Assembly (NCBI RefSeq): GCF_016907435.1
Contig: NZ_JAFBBZ010000001.1
Span: 2,170,001 to 2,234,000 of the forward strand
DNA from: Nocardioides salarius
Lineage (GTDB): Bacteria > Actinomycetota > Actinomycetes > Propionibacteriales > Nocardioidaceae
Length of the DNA: 64,000 nucleotides
Direction: 5' to 3'
Below the pieces are notes generated by a model, which saw only the letters and a list, made by a program, of their open reading frames with translations, had not been told where the DNA came from and made no database searches. A program made the position numbers and the translations under genes. This document shows, piece by piece, positions 18,426-25,349 of this stretch. The first letter of the stretch is position 1, and the number at the start of each line of letters is the position of its first letter.

Positions 18426-19454
18426 TCAGCCGACCAGCAGCAGCCCCAGCGCCACCAGGCACAGCGTCGAGGCGCCGGCCAGGCACAGCGCCGCGAGCCC
18501 CGTCCGGGTGCGGGGCGGACCGGCGGAGGAGGACCGCGGCGCAGCGGGCTCGCCGAGCCGGTCGGGCACGTGCGGGGGCCGGGGCTCCTGGTCCCAGGGC
18601 GTGCCCGGCGGTACGCCGAGCCGGTGCAGGCGCTCCAGGGCGGCCAGGGCGGTGGGAGGCCGGCGGGCCGGGTCGGGGCTGGTCAGCGCTGCGAGCAGCC
18701 CGCCGAGGTCCCCCGGCGCCGGGGTCGCCGGGGTCGGCGGGGCCGGTGGCCCCTGGGGAGCCGGCGGGCGGCCGGTGAGGAGCTGCAGCGCGACCACGCC
18801 GGCGGCGTACAGGTCCTGGCGCGGGTCGGGGAGAGCGCCGCCGCGCTGCTCGGGGGCCATGTAGCCGTCGGTGCCGACCGCGCCGGGGTGCCGGGTCAGC
18901 CGGGGCTCGTGGAGCAGGGTGGCGACGCCGAAGTCACCCAGGCGCAGGTGCGGCCGGGCACCGCCGGTGGGTTCGAGGAGGAGGTTGGCCGGCTTGACGT
19001 CGCGGTGCACGACACCGGCCTCGTGCACGGCGGCCAGGGCGCGCAGCAGCTGGGCCAGGAGCACCCGCACGTAGCTCTCGGGCAGCGGCCCGTGCTCGGC
19101 GAGCAGGTCGTCGAGCGAGCCGCCGCGCACCACGTCCATGGTCAGGACGACCAGGTGGTCCTCGGCGGCCCAGCCGGTGGGGGCGACGACGTGGGGGTGC
19201 GCGATGCGCACCGACTGCTCGCGCACGAAGCGCAGCAGCATCCCGGCGTCCGCGCGCGTGGCGCCCTGGTCGAGCAGCTTGGCGCCCACCCAGCGCCCGG
19301 CCTGGTGGTCCCAGGCCCGCCAGACCGACCCCATCGCGCCCAGGCCGATGCGGTCGGCGAGCTCGTAGCGACCGGCCAGGCGCGCCGGCGGGCTCGTCGG
19401 CGGACGCGCCGGTGGCCGGGCCGGCGGGGGGTGCGGCGGACGGGGGTGGCTCAC
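18426..19454 (-). CDS. Eukaryotic-type serine/threonine protein kinase
   Basis: The protein (342 aa) has a Pro/Arg-rich start, then a kinase domain at about 30-290. The glycine loop is GLGAMGSVW (37-45), the ATP lysine is K59, the catalytic loop is HRDVKPAN (150-157), the metal motif is DFG (174-176) and the activation segment ends in MAPE (199-202). One transmembrane helix lies at the extreme C-terminus (about 322-341) with almost nothing outside, so no PASTA or other sensor domain is present. GTG 19454 has TAGACA 6 nt upstream (leaderless). It is divergent from rpsF. The substrate is unknown. Confidence 0.92.
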   Translation of the reverse strand: MSHPRPPHPPPARPPARPPTSPPARLAGRYELADRIGLGAMGSVWRAWDHQAGRWVGAKLLDQGATRADAGMLLRFVREQSVRIAHPHVVAPTGWAAEDHLVVLTMDVVRGGSLDDLLAEHGPLPESYVRVLLAQLLRALAAVHEAGVVHRDVKPANLLLEPTGGARPHLRLGDFGVATLLHEPRLTRHPGAVGTDGYMAPEQRGGALPDPRQDLYAAGVVALQLLTGRPPAPQGPPAPPTPATPAPGDLGGLLAALTSPDPARRPPTALAALERLHRLGVPPGTPWDQEPRPPHVPDRLGEPAAPRSSSAGPPRTRTGLAALCLAGASTLCLVALGLLLVG

Positions 19455-19460
19455 ACGGGC

Positions 19461-19466
19461 TGTCTA
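19461..19466 (-). promoter_or_regulatory. -10 box TAGACA for kinase gene
   Basis: TAGACA on the minus strand ends 6 nt before GTG 19454 (leaderless). Confidence 0.5.
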
Positions 19467-19509
19467 CCCGCTGCGGGGACCGGCCATGCGGCGTCGTCCA
19501 CAGCCGGGT

Positions 19510-19540
19510 TTGGGCCGGCACGCCGGTGCGCTGCTATCTT
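19510..19540 (+). promoter_or_regulatory. Candidate promoter of the rpsF operon
   Basis: TTGGGC (19510-19515) and an extended -10, TGC-TATCTT (19532-19540), are separated by 19 nt. This implies a 5' leader of about 150 nt before rpsF. The spacing is slightly long, so the -35 assignment is tentative. Confidence 0.45.
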
Positions 19541-19696
19541 GCCCTGTCCGAGATCGCACGACCCACCGACGGGTCCGTGTCCTCGGTCCCCGCTCCCACC
19601 AGCGCGTCGCTCCGCGGCGTGCCGGGCGCGGGAACGCACAGCCCTCCTGCCACGGAGAGACCGTGGCCGCCGAGTCCAGAGGAGGTGGAGACCGCT

Positions 19697-19987
19697 ATGC
19701 GTGCCTACGAAGTGATGGTCATCCTCGACCCCAGCCTCGAAGAGCGGACGATTCAGCCGTCCCTCGAGAAGTACCTCAACGTGATCACCAAGGACGGTGG
19801 CACCGTCGAGTCCGTCGACGTCTGGGGACGTCGTCGCCTCGCGTACGAGGTGAAGAAGAACGCCGAGGGCATCTACGCCGTCATCTCGCTGAACGCCGAG
19901 CCCGACACGGTCAAGGAGTTCGACCGTCAGCTCGGCCTCAACGAGGCGATCCTGCGCACCAAGGTCATCCGGCCCGACGCGCACTGA
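19697..19987 (+). CDS. rpsF: 30S ribosomal protein S6
   Basis: The product (96 aa) is a complete S6 ([17 protein letters not shown], then [20 protein letters not shown] and [20 protein letters not shown]). S6 binds the central domain of 16S rRNA with S18. A strong GAGGAGGT ribosome binding site precedes ATG 19697. The protein ends ...IRPDAH and lacks the acidic Glu tail that RimK extends in E. coli; this matters because a RimK homologue is encoded at 40.4 kb. It is the first gene of rpsF-ssb-rpsR-rplI. Confidence 0.98.
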   Translation: MRAYEVMVILDPSLEERTIQPSLEKYLNVITKDGGTVESVDVWGRRRLAYEVKKNAEGIYAVISLNAEPDTVKEFDRQLGLNEAILRTKVIRPDAH

Positions 19988-20005
19988 GCCCCGGCTCGAC
20001 GCCTC

Positions 20006-20029
20006 GGGTCGTCCACTTGTGGATGACCC
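20006..20029 (+). other. Hairpin in the rpsF-ssb intergenic region, containing a DnaA-box-like sequence
   Basis: Arms 20006-20016 and 20019-20029 pair over 11 bp (one G-T). The minus strand of 20018-20026 reads TCATCCACA, one mismatch from a DnaA box. It may be an attenuator or processing site that sets the ssb level relative to the ribosomal genes. Confidence 0.4.
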
Positions 20030-20123
20030 CTGTCCGATGTCGGCGCGAACGGCCACCATGGTCGCGAACGCTGTCTCGGACGACCGAACAGCACCAGGAT
20101 CAGCACACCGCTAGGGAGACCTC

Positions 20124-20729
20124 ATGGCAGGCGAGACCGTCATCACGGTGGTCGGCAACCTCGTCGACGACCCGGAGCTGCGCTTCACCCCCTCGGGGGC
20201 GGCCGTGGCCAACTTCCGGATCGCGTCGACGCCGCGCACCCTCAACCGCCAGACCAACGAGTGGGAGGACGGCGAAGCGCTGTTCCTGTCCTGCTCGATC
20301 TGGCGCCAGGCCGCGGAGAACGTCGCCGAGTCCCTCCAGAAGGGGATGCGCGTCGTGGTCCAGGGCCGCCTCAAGGCCCGGTCCTACGAGACCCGCGAGG
20401 GTGAGAAGCGCACCGTGATGGAGCTCGAGGTCGACGAGGTCGGCCCGTCCCTGCGCTACGCGACCGCCAAGGTCGCCCGCACGACCCGACAGGGCGGCGG
20501 CGGGGGCTACTCCGGCGGTGGCCAGGGCGGCGGCGGAGGCTACTCCGGCGGCGCCCAGCAGGGCGGAGGCCAGGGCGGTGCCCCGGCCAACGACCCGTGG
20601 GCCTCGCCGGCTCCCCAGCAGGGGGGCCAGCAGGGCGGCGGGTTCGGCGGGGGCCAGTCCCGGCCGGCACCGGCCCAGGGCAACGACCCCTGGGGCGCCC
20701 CGGGCGTGGGCGAGGAGCCCCCGTTCTGA
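20124..20729 (+). CDS. ssb: Single-stranded DNA-binding protein
   Basis: The protein (201 aa) has an N-terminal OB fold at about 1-110 ([47 protein letters not shown]). A long Gly/Gln-rich linker follows, with short repeats of GGGGGYSGG and NDPW motifs, and then an acidic tip ending GEEPPF for partner binding. It coats single-stranded DNA during replication and repair. GGGAGA precedes ATG 20124. It lies within the S6-S18-L9 operon, the usual actinobacterial arrangement, after a 136-nt gap with a hairpin. Confidence 0.98.
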   Translation: MAGETVITVVGNLVDDPELRFTPSGAAVANFRIASTPRTLNRQTNEWEDGEALFLSCSIWRQAAENVAESLQKGMRVVVQGRLKARSYETREGEKRTVMELEVDEVGPSLRYATAKVARTTRQGGGGGYSGGGQGGGGGYSGGAQQGGGQGGAPANDPWASPAPQQGGQQGGGFGGGQSRPAPAQGNDPWGAPGVGEEPPF

Positions 20730-20838
20730 TCGCCGTCTGATCCCGGACCCTCGGTCCAGCACCACCTGTCCAGATCAACCTGACCCATTCCGACCCGGTA
20801 CCCACTCCGGGGCGGGCTTCTAGAAAGGAAGCACCACA

Positions 20839-21075
20839 ATGGCCAAGGCAGTGATTCGCAAGCCCAAGAAGAAGGTTTGCCAGTTCTGCAAGGAGAAGGC
20901 GAGCGGCGTCGACTACAAGGACGCCACCCTGCTCCGCAAGTTCATCTCCGACCGCGGCAAGATCCGCGCGCGTCGGGTGACCGGCAACTGCGTCCAGCAC
21001 CAGCGCGACGTGGCCATCGCCGTCAAGAACGCCCGCGAGGTGGCCCTGCTGCCCTACACCTCCACCGGTCGCTGA
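20839..21075 (+). CDS. rpsR: 30S ribosomal protein S18 (Cys-containing form)
   Basis: The protein (78 aa) is a complete S18 with family segments [18 protein letters not shown] and [19 protein letters not shown]. It keeps a CQFC pair (residues 14-17) plus one more Cys in GNC, the zinc-binding C+ type. Actinobacteria often encode a second, Cys-free paralogue that replaces it under zinc starvation; whether this genome has one cannot be seen here. AAGGAAG precedes ATG 20839. It is followed at 14 nt by rplI. Confidence 0.98.
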   Translation: MAKAVIRKPKKKVCQFCKEKASGVDYKDATLLRKFISDRGKIRARRVTGNCVQHQRDVAIAVKNAREVALLPYTSTGR

Positions 21076-21089
21076 GAGGAGCACGGACG

Positions 21090-21536
21090 ATGAAGCTCAT
21101 CCTGACCCAGGAGGTCACCGGTCTCGGTGGCCCGGGCGACGTGGTCGAGGTCAAGGACGGCTACGGCCGCAACTACCTCGTGCCCCGTGGCGTGGCCATC
21201 CGCTGGACCCGCGGCGGCGAGAAGACCGTCGAGTCGATCAAGGCAGCGCGCACCAGCCGTGCGGTCCGTGGCATCGAGCACGCCGCCGAGATCAAGGCGA
21301 AGCTCGAGGCCACGTCGGTCAACGTCGCCGTCAAGGCCGGCGAGGGCGGGCGTCTCTTCGGCGCCGTCACCCCCGCCGACATCGCCTCGGCGCTGACCGA
21401 GACGACCGGCGAGGCCGTCGACAAGCGCACGATCGCGGTCAAGAACCCGATCCGTTCGCTCGGCGCCCACGAGGTCTCCGTGCGACTGCACGACGAGGTG
21501 TCCGCCACGGTGGCCCTCAACGTCGTCAAGGCCTGA
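21090..21536 (+). CDS. rplI: 50S ribosomal protein L9
   Basis: The protein (148 aa) has the L9 N-terminal RNA-binding domain ([20 protein letters not shown], then [16 protein letters not shown]), a connecting helix and the C-terminal domain ([13 protein letters not shown], then [21 protein letters not shown]). It binds 23S rRNA near L1 and helps maintain frame fidelity. The GAGAGGAG ribosome binding site overlaps the rpsR stop. It is the last gene of the operon and is followed by a perfect hairpin terminator. Confidence 0.98.
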   Translation: MKLILTQEVTGLGGPGDVVEVKDGYGRNYLVPRGVAIRWTRGGEKTVESIKAARTSRAVRGIEHAAEIKAKLEATSVNVAVKAGEGGRLFGAVTPADIASALTETTGEAVDKRTIAVKNPIRSLGAHEVSVRLHDEVSATVALNVVKA

Positions 21537-21560
21537 GACCCAGCAGCACCCGCTCCACGC

Positions 21561-21599
21561 CGACGGGCCCGGACCTCCACTGGAGGTCCGGGCCCGTCG
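21561..21599. terminator. Perfect bidirectional hairpin terminator after rplI
   Basis: Arms 21561-21579 and 21581-21599 are fully complementary (19 bp, effective loop 3-5 nt). It lies between convergent rplI and the secreted Ig-like gene and can serve both. Confidence 0.88.
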
Positions 21600-21617
21600 T
21601 GCGTCGTCAGGCGGCGC

Positions 21618-22835
21618 TCAGCGCAGCATGATCGCGTCGAGCTGCACCGGCTTGCCGCGGCTCATCACCCGGAAGGCGATCTTGCCGGTGAACGGCGCGC
21701 TCTGCTCGTTGCGCACGACGACGACCTGGCCGCGCTTGGTGGTCTTGCCACCGAGCCTGACCTTGCGCCACGCGCCCCCGGGCGTCTTGTACTTCAGCTT
21801 GCCGCTCTTCGGGCCGGTGGTGGCCAGCAGGCGCACCTCGCGGACGTCGACACCGGCGACGGTGAGCTTGGTCTTGTACGCCGACGCCTCGAGGTAGTCG
21901 CCGCCGAACGCCTGGCGCGAGGCCCGGGTCTTCCAGCGCCGCCCCGGGGCGACCAGGTCCTCGGGCACCGTGAAGGTGGTGGTGACCGGCGCGGCGGAGG
22001 TGTTGCCGGCCCGGTCGGTGACCGAGACGGAGAGGGTCTGGGTGCCGGGGCCGAGGTCGGGGAAGGTGACGTTGTCGTCGCGGCAGGGCACCGCGCGCCC
22101 GTCGATGTCGCAGTCGAAGACCAGGGCCGGCTCGTTGCCGTTGATGCGCAGCGTCGGGCTGTCGGTGGTGATCATCGGCCGCTCGGGGGTCAGCCGGTCG
22201 AAGGGCGTGTTGAAGATGCTCGCGACCGGACGCTGCGTGTCGACCTTGAAGCTGGTCTCCTCGGGCGTCTGGTCGGTGTCGGGCAGGTCGGTCTCGGCGC
22301 CGCCGGTGCCGAGCAGCAGGTTGGTCGGCGAGGTCGCGTCGATGCCACGGTCGGCGGCGTCGTACGCACGCACCCGGAAGGTGTAGGGCGTCTCGACCCC
22401 GCCGAGCTGGCGGCGGGTGTCCTCGAGGTCGGAGTAGGTCTGCGGGCTGGCGCAGGGGGTCCAGTCGTCGTCGGCCGGGGCCTCGGGGGTGTTGAAGAAC
22501 TGGCACTCGAAGGCGATCGGGTCGGCGTCGGCGTCGGTGTGGGCGCCGGTGAAGGTGAAGGTCACCGAGTCACGGGCGATGAAGCCGGCGGTGTTGGCGG
22601 CGGGGACGGCGCTCACCGAGGAGGTCACCGGCGCCTCGCTGTCGTCGCAGCGGTCGCCGGGGCCGATCGGGGCGGGGAGCGGGAGCGGCAGCGGCAGCTC
22701 GCCGGGCGGGGCCGCCTCGGTGGTGCAGCCGGGGTCGGCCTGGGCGGCGGGCAGGGAGAGCACCGGCAGCAGGGTGCCCACGAGCACGGCCGCGGACAGC
22801 GTCGCGCCGCGACGCACGGACGAGGGGACGGTCAT
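21618..22835 (-). CDS. Secreted Ig-like domain protein of unknown function
   Basis: The protein (405 aa) has a signal peptide (residues 1-33, cleavage probably after AQA) and a Pro/Leu-rich low-complexity stretch (PLPLPLPAP). Two bacterial Ig-like / Y_Y_Y-type beta domains follow at about 75-170 (FTFTGAHTDADADPIAFECQ) and 200-290 (LSVSVTDRAGNTS). The C-terminal beta domain at about 300-405 resembles the one at the end of the M6 protease here (YLEASAYKTKLTV...VRLLATTGPKSGKL). It has six Cys. GGAGGA precedes ATG 22835. It is presumably cell-surface or extracellular; no catalytic motif is seen. Confidence 0.75.
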   Translation of the reverse strand: MTVPSSVRRGATLSAAVLVGTLLPVLSLPAAQADPGCTTEAAPPGELPLPLPLPAPIGPGDRCDDSEAPVTSSVSAVPAANTAGFIARDSVTFTFTGAHTDADADPIAFECQFFNTPEAPADDDWTPCASPQTYSDLEDTRRQLGGVETPYTFRVRAYDAADRGIDATSPTNLLLGTGGAETDLPDTDQTPEETSFKVDTQRPVASIFNTPFDRLTPERPMITTDSPTLRINGNEPALVFDCDIDGRAVPCRDDNVTFPDLGPGTQTLSVSVTDRAGNTSAAPVTTTFTVPEDLVAPGRRWKTRASRQAFGGDYLEASAYKTKLTVAGVDVREVRLLATTGPKSGKLKYKTPGGAWRKVRLGGKTTKRGQVVVVRNEQSAPFTGKIAFRVMSRGKPVQLDAIMLR

Positions 22836-22892
22836 CGAGGTTCCTCCGGGGGCTGGCGGGGTCGATGCTTCAACGCCCCGCTGCGCCTGAGG

Positions 22893-23465
22893 CTACGAAC
22901 CCCCGGCCGCGTCCGCGGGGCTTCGGCCGAAGTCGCGGGGGGTGCCTCCGGCCCACGGTCGCCGCGCATCGACCAGCAGCATCACGATCACGGCGAGGAT
23001 CAGCAGGTCGGCCAGCACGAAGGCGAGGGGCTCGAGCCGGTCCAGACCAGCGCCGTAGACGAGCACCGGCAGCACGGCCACGAGCACGGCGACGGTACGT
23101 GCCAGCTGCCAGCGCCGCCGGGCCGAGCGGTCGTGGGCGCTCGCGGCCGCGGCCGCCAGCTCGTGGGCCAACAGCACGCTGACCAGGAGGGCCGGCAGGC
23201 TCAGCGCCCAGGCGACGGCGGGGTCGACGTCGACCAGCGGCTGGTGCAGCACCGGGAACCACAGCAGCGCCGCCAGCAGGCCCGCGGCCACCGCGAGCCC
23301 GACCAGCAGCGGTCGCTGCCGGGTCGCGGTCGCGCCGGGCAGGCGGCGCAGGGCCACGACGACCAGGGCCCAGCCCGCCCAGTCGGCCAGCACGTCGTAC
23401 CCGCCGACGGGGGCGACCAGCGCGACCAGGAGCAGGCCCGAGGCGACCAGGGAGAGCGGGGCCAT
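22893..23465 (-). CDS. Polytopic membrane protein of unknown function
   Basis: The product (190 aa) has about five hydrophobic helices (residues 3-20, 25-40, 50-72, 82-108, 120-165 with a break), an Arg-rich cytoplasmic loop (HDRSARRRW) and a short hydrophilic C-terminus. No family was recognised. ATG 23465 is 10 nt after the MATE gene stop, so it is probably co-transcribed with that exporter. Confidence 0.6.
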   Translation of the reverse strand: MAPLSLVASGLLLVALVAPVGGYDVLADWAGWALVVVALRRLPGATATRQRPLLVGLAVAAGLLAALLWFPVLHQPLVDVDPAVAWALSLPALLVSVLLAHELAAAAASAHDRSARRRWQLARTVAVLVAVLPVLVYGAGLDRLEPLAFVLADLLILAVIVMLLVDARRPWAGGTPRDFGRSPADAAGGS

Positions 23466-23475
23466 GGCGGGGAGC

Positions 23476-24861
23476 CTACGACTCCGTGCTCGACCGTGGC
23501 CGGGCCGGCCCGGGCGTGCCGGCGCCGGTGACGACCCAGGCGTCGCCGCGCTCGCGCAGCACCAGCACGACCATCCGCGAGCCCATGAAGACCGTCGTGT
23601 AGGCCACCCACAGCGCGAGCAGCCCGCCCCACGACGCCGCGAGCAGCGCGACGGGCAGGTAGACCAGCAGGGTGACCAGCCCGCCGAGGGCCAGGTAGCG
23701 CCCGTCGCCGGCGCCGATGAGCACCCCGTCGAGCACGAAGACGATGCCGGCCACCGGCTGGCCCAGGGCCGCGACCAGCAGCACCGGCACCAGCGCCTCG
23801 TGGACGGCGGGGTCGCGGCTGAAGAGCGGGCCCAGCAGCGGGCTGGCCGCGGCGAGCAGCACCCCGGTGACCACCCCGCTGACCACGCCCCAGCGCAGCA
23901 TCCGGCGGGTCAGCCGCCGGGTGGCCTCGACGTCGCCGGCGCCCAGGGTGCGACCGGTCAGTGCCTGGGCGGCGATCGCGATGGCGTCGAGCACGAAGGC
24001 CAGGAAGCCCCACAGCGTCATCGCCAGCTGGTGGGTGGCCAGGTCGACGTCGAGCCCGGCGCCGGGCGCGGCGCCGAGGGTGACGGCGTACGTCGTGGCG
24101 AGGATGGCCGCGCGCAGGGTCAGGGTGCGCACCACCAGGGGCACCCCGGCCCGGGCGGCGAGCCGGATGCCGGGCAGGTCGGGGCCCAGCGGCGCGCCCT
24201 GGGCGCGGGCGCCGCGCACCACCACGGCGCAGAGCACGGCGGCGCTGAGCACCTGGGCCACGACCGAGCCGATCGCCGAGCCGGCGATGCCCAGGCCGAC
24301 CGGGTAGACCAGCACGACGTTGAGCACGATGTTGAGCACGTTGCCGCCGACGGCGACGTAGAGCGGGGTCCGGGTGTCGAGCATCCCGCGCAGCACCCCG
24401 GTGGCCGCCAGCATCAGCAGGAGCGGGGTGGTGCCGAGGAAGGCGATGCGCAGGTACGTCGTGGCCTGCGCGCTGATCTCGGGGCCGGCACCGAACGCGG
24501 CCACGAGCGGGCCGGTGAGCGCGACGCCGGCGACGGTGGTGACCACCCCGATGCCGACCGCGAGCCAGAGCCCGTCGACGCCCTGGGCCAGCGCGCCGCG
24601 CAGGTCGCCGGCGCCGAGGCGGCGCGCGACGCTGGCGGTGGTGCCGTAGGCGAGGAAGACGCACAGGCCCACGGCGGTCTGCAGCACGACCGCGGCGATG
24701 CCGAGACCGGCCAGCTCGGTGGTGCCGAGCCGGCCCACGACGGCCGCGTCGCCGAGGAGGAACAGCGGCTCGGCGACCAGCGCGAGGAAGGCCGGGACGG
24801 CCAGCCGCCAGATCTCGCGGTCGGTGGCCCGGTGCTCGGATGTACCGGGTCGTGGGCTCAC
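23476..24861 (-). CDS. MATE family efflux transporter
   Basis: The protein (461 aa) has twelve predicted transmembrane helices in two related halves. It carries the MATE hallmarks near the N-terminus (EIWRLAVPAFLALVAEPLF, LGTTELAGLGIAA) and in the middle (LGTTPLLLMLAATGVLRG, DTRTPLYVAV). It is closest in style to the DinF/NorM-like branch. It would export cationic or lipidic compounds by Na+ or H+ antiport. GTG 24861 follows TACGAT at 6 nt (leaderless). A MATE gene between rplI and dnaB is also the Streptomyces arrangement, from memory. Confidence 0.92.
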   Translation of the reverse strand: MSPRPGTSEHRATDREIWRLAVPAFLALVAEPLFLLGDAAVVGRLGTTELAGLGIAAVVLQTAVGLCVFLAYGTTASVARRLGAGDLRGALAQGVDGLWLAVGIGVVTTVAGVALTGPLVAAFGAGPEISAQATTYLRIAFLGTTPLLLMLAATGVLRGMLDTRTPLYVAVGGNVLNIVLNVVLVYPVGLGIAGSAIGSVVAQVLSAAVLCAVVVRGARAQGAPLGPDLPGIRLAARAGVPLVVRTLTLRAAILATTYAVTLGAAPGAGLDVDLATHQLAMTLWGFLAFVLDAIAIAAQALTGRTLGAGDVEATRRLTRRMLRWGVVSGVVTGVLLAAASPLLGPLFSRDPAVHEALVPVLLVAALGQPVAGIVFVLDGVLIGAGDGRYLALGGLVTLLVYLPVALLAASWGGLLALWVAYTTVFMGSRMVVLVLRERGDAWVVTGAGTPGPARPRSSTES

Positions 24862-24867
24862 CAGCGG

Positions 24868-24873
24868 ATCGTA
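24868..24873 (-). promoter_or_regulatory. -10 box TACGAT for MATE gene
   Basis: TACGAT on the minus strand ends 6 nt before GTG 24861 (leaderless). Confidence 0.55.
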
Positions 24874-24916
24874 GGCGCCGGGCGGACCAGACCGGCCGGC
24901 GGTCTCTGTCCCGAAT

Positions 24917-25174
24917 TGGGGACAAGTTGTGGAAAGTGCGCTAGCGGAAGCATTGTCGACAAACCTCCGGGGCAGCGACGAGGCGACCGGGAGATGAACG
25001 CACCGACCGCGCCACAATTTCTCCTCCACAGGTGGGGATAAGCATCACCGCAGGTCAGAGGGGCAGTGGAGCTCAGATTGACCACTCTTTCCACAGGTGC
25101 GTCCCCAGGCAGTGCACACGTCACCGCGTGTCGTCCACGGGTCGGAGGTAGTTATCCCCAGGGCCTGTGGACAA
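24917..25174. promoter_or_regulatory. Cluster of DnaA-box-like sequences upstream of dnaB
   Basis: The 488-nt gap before dnaB is visibly less GC-rich than its surroundings. It contains one consensus box, TTGTCCACA (minus strand, 25166-25174), and four one-mismatch boxes: TTGTCCCCA (minus, 24917-24925), TTGTCGACA (24953-24961, palindromic so both strands), TTATCCCCA (minus, 25033-25041) and TTATCCCCA (25152-25160). Weaker CCACA matches lie at 25022, 25087 and 25131. It may be a DnaA-controlled promoter or a DnaA-binding reservoir. It lacks dnaA/dnaN neighbours, so it is not the usual oriC setting. Confidence 0.5.
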
Positions 25175-25349
25175 CCGGCTTTCCGATGGAGCCGTTGGGC
25201 ACGTACGGTCACGCGGACGAGGTCCTCGAGACGTCGTGCGGGACCGGTCTGCGAGCGGTCCGGCGCCGGTCTGTCGGTGGCCGGACCTAGCGTCGTGGGA
25301 CCGGCCCAGCCGGCACGGGGTCGGTCCGGGACCAGGCATGGGAGAGCAC

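Noticed and set aside
24917..25174. Chromosomal oriC
   Set aside because: There is no dnaA, dnaN or recF nearby and only one consensus box. Gene order suggests oriC lies left of the window.
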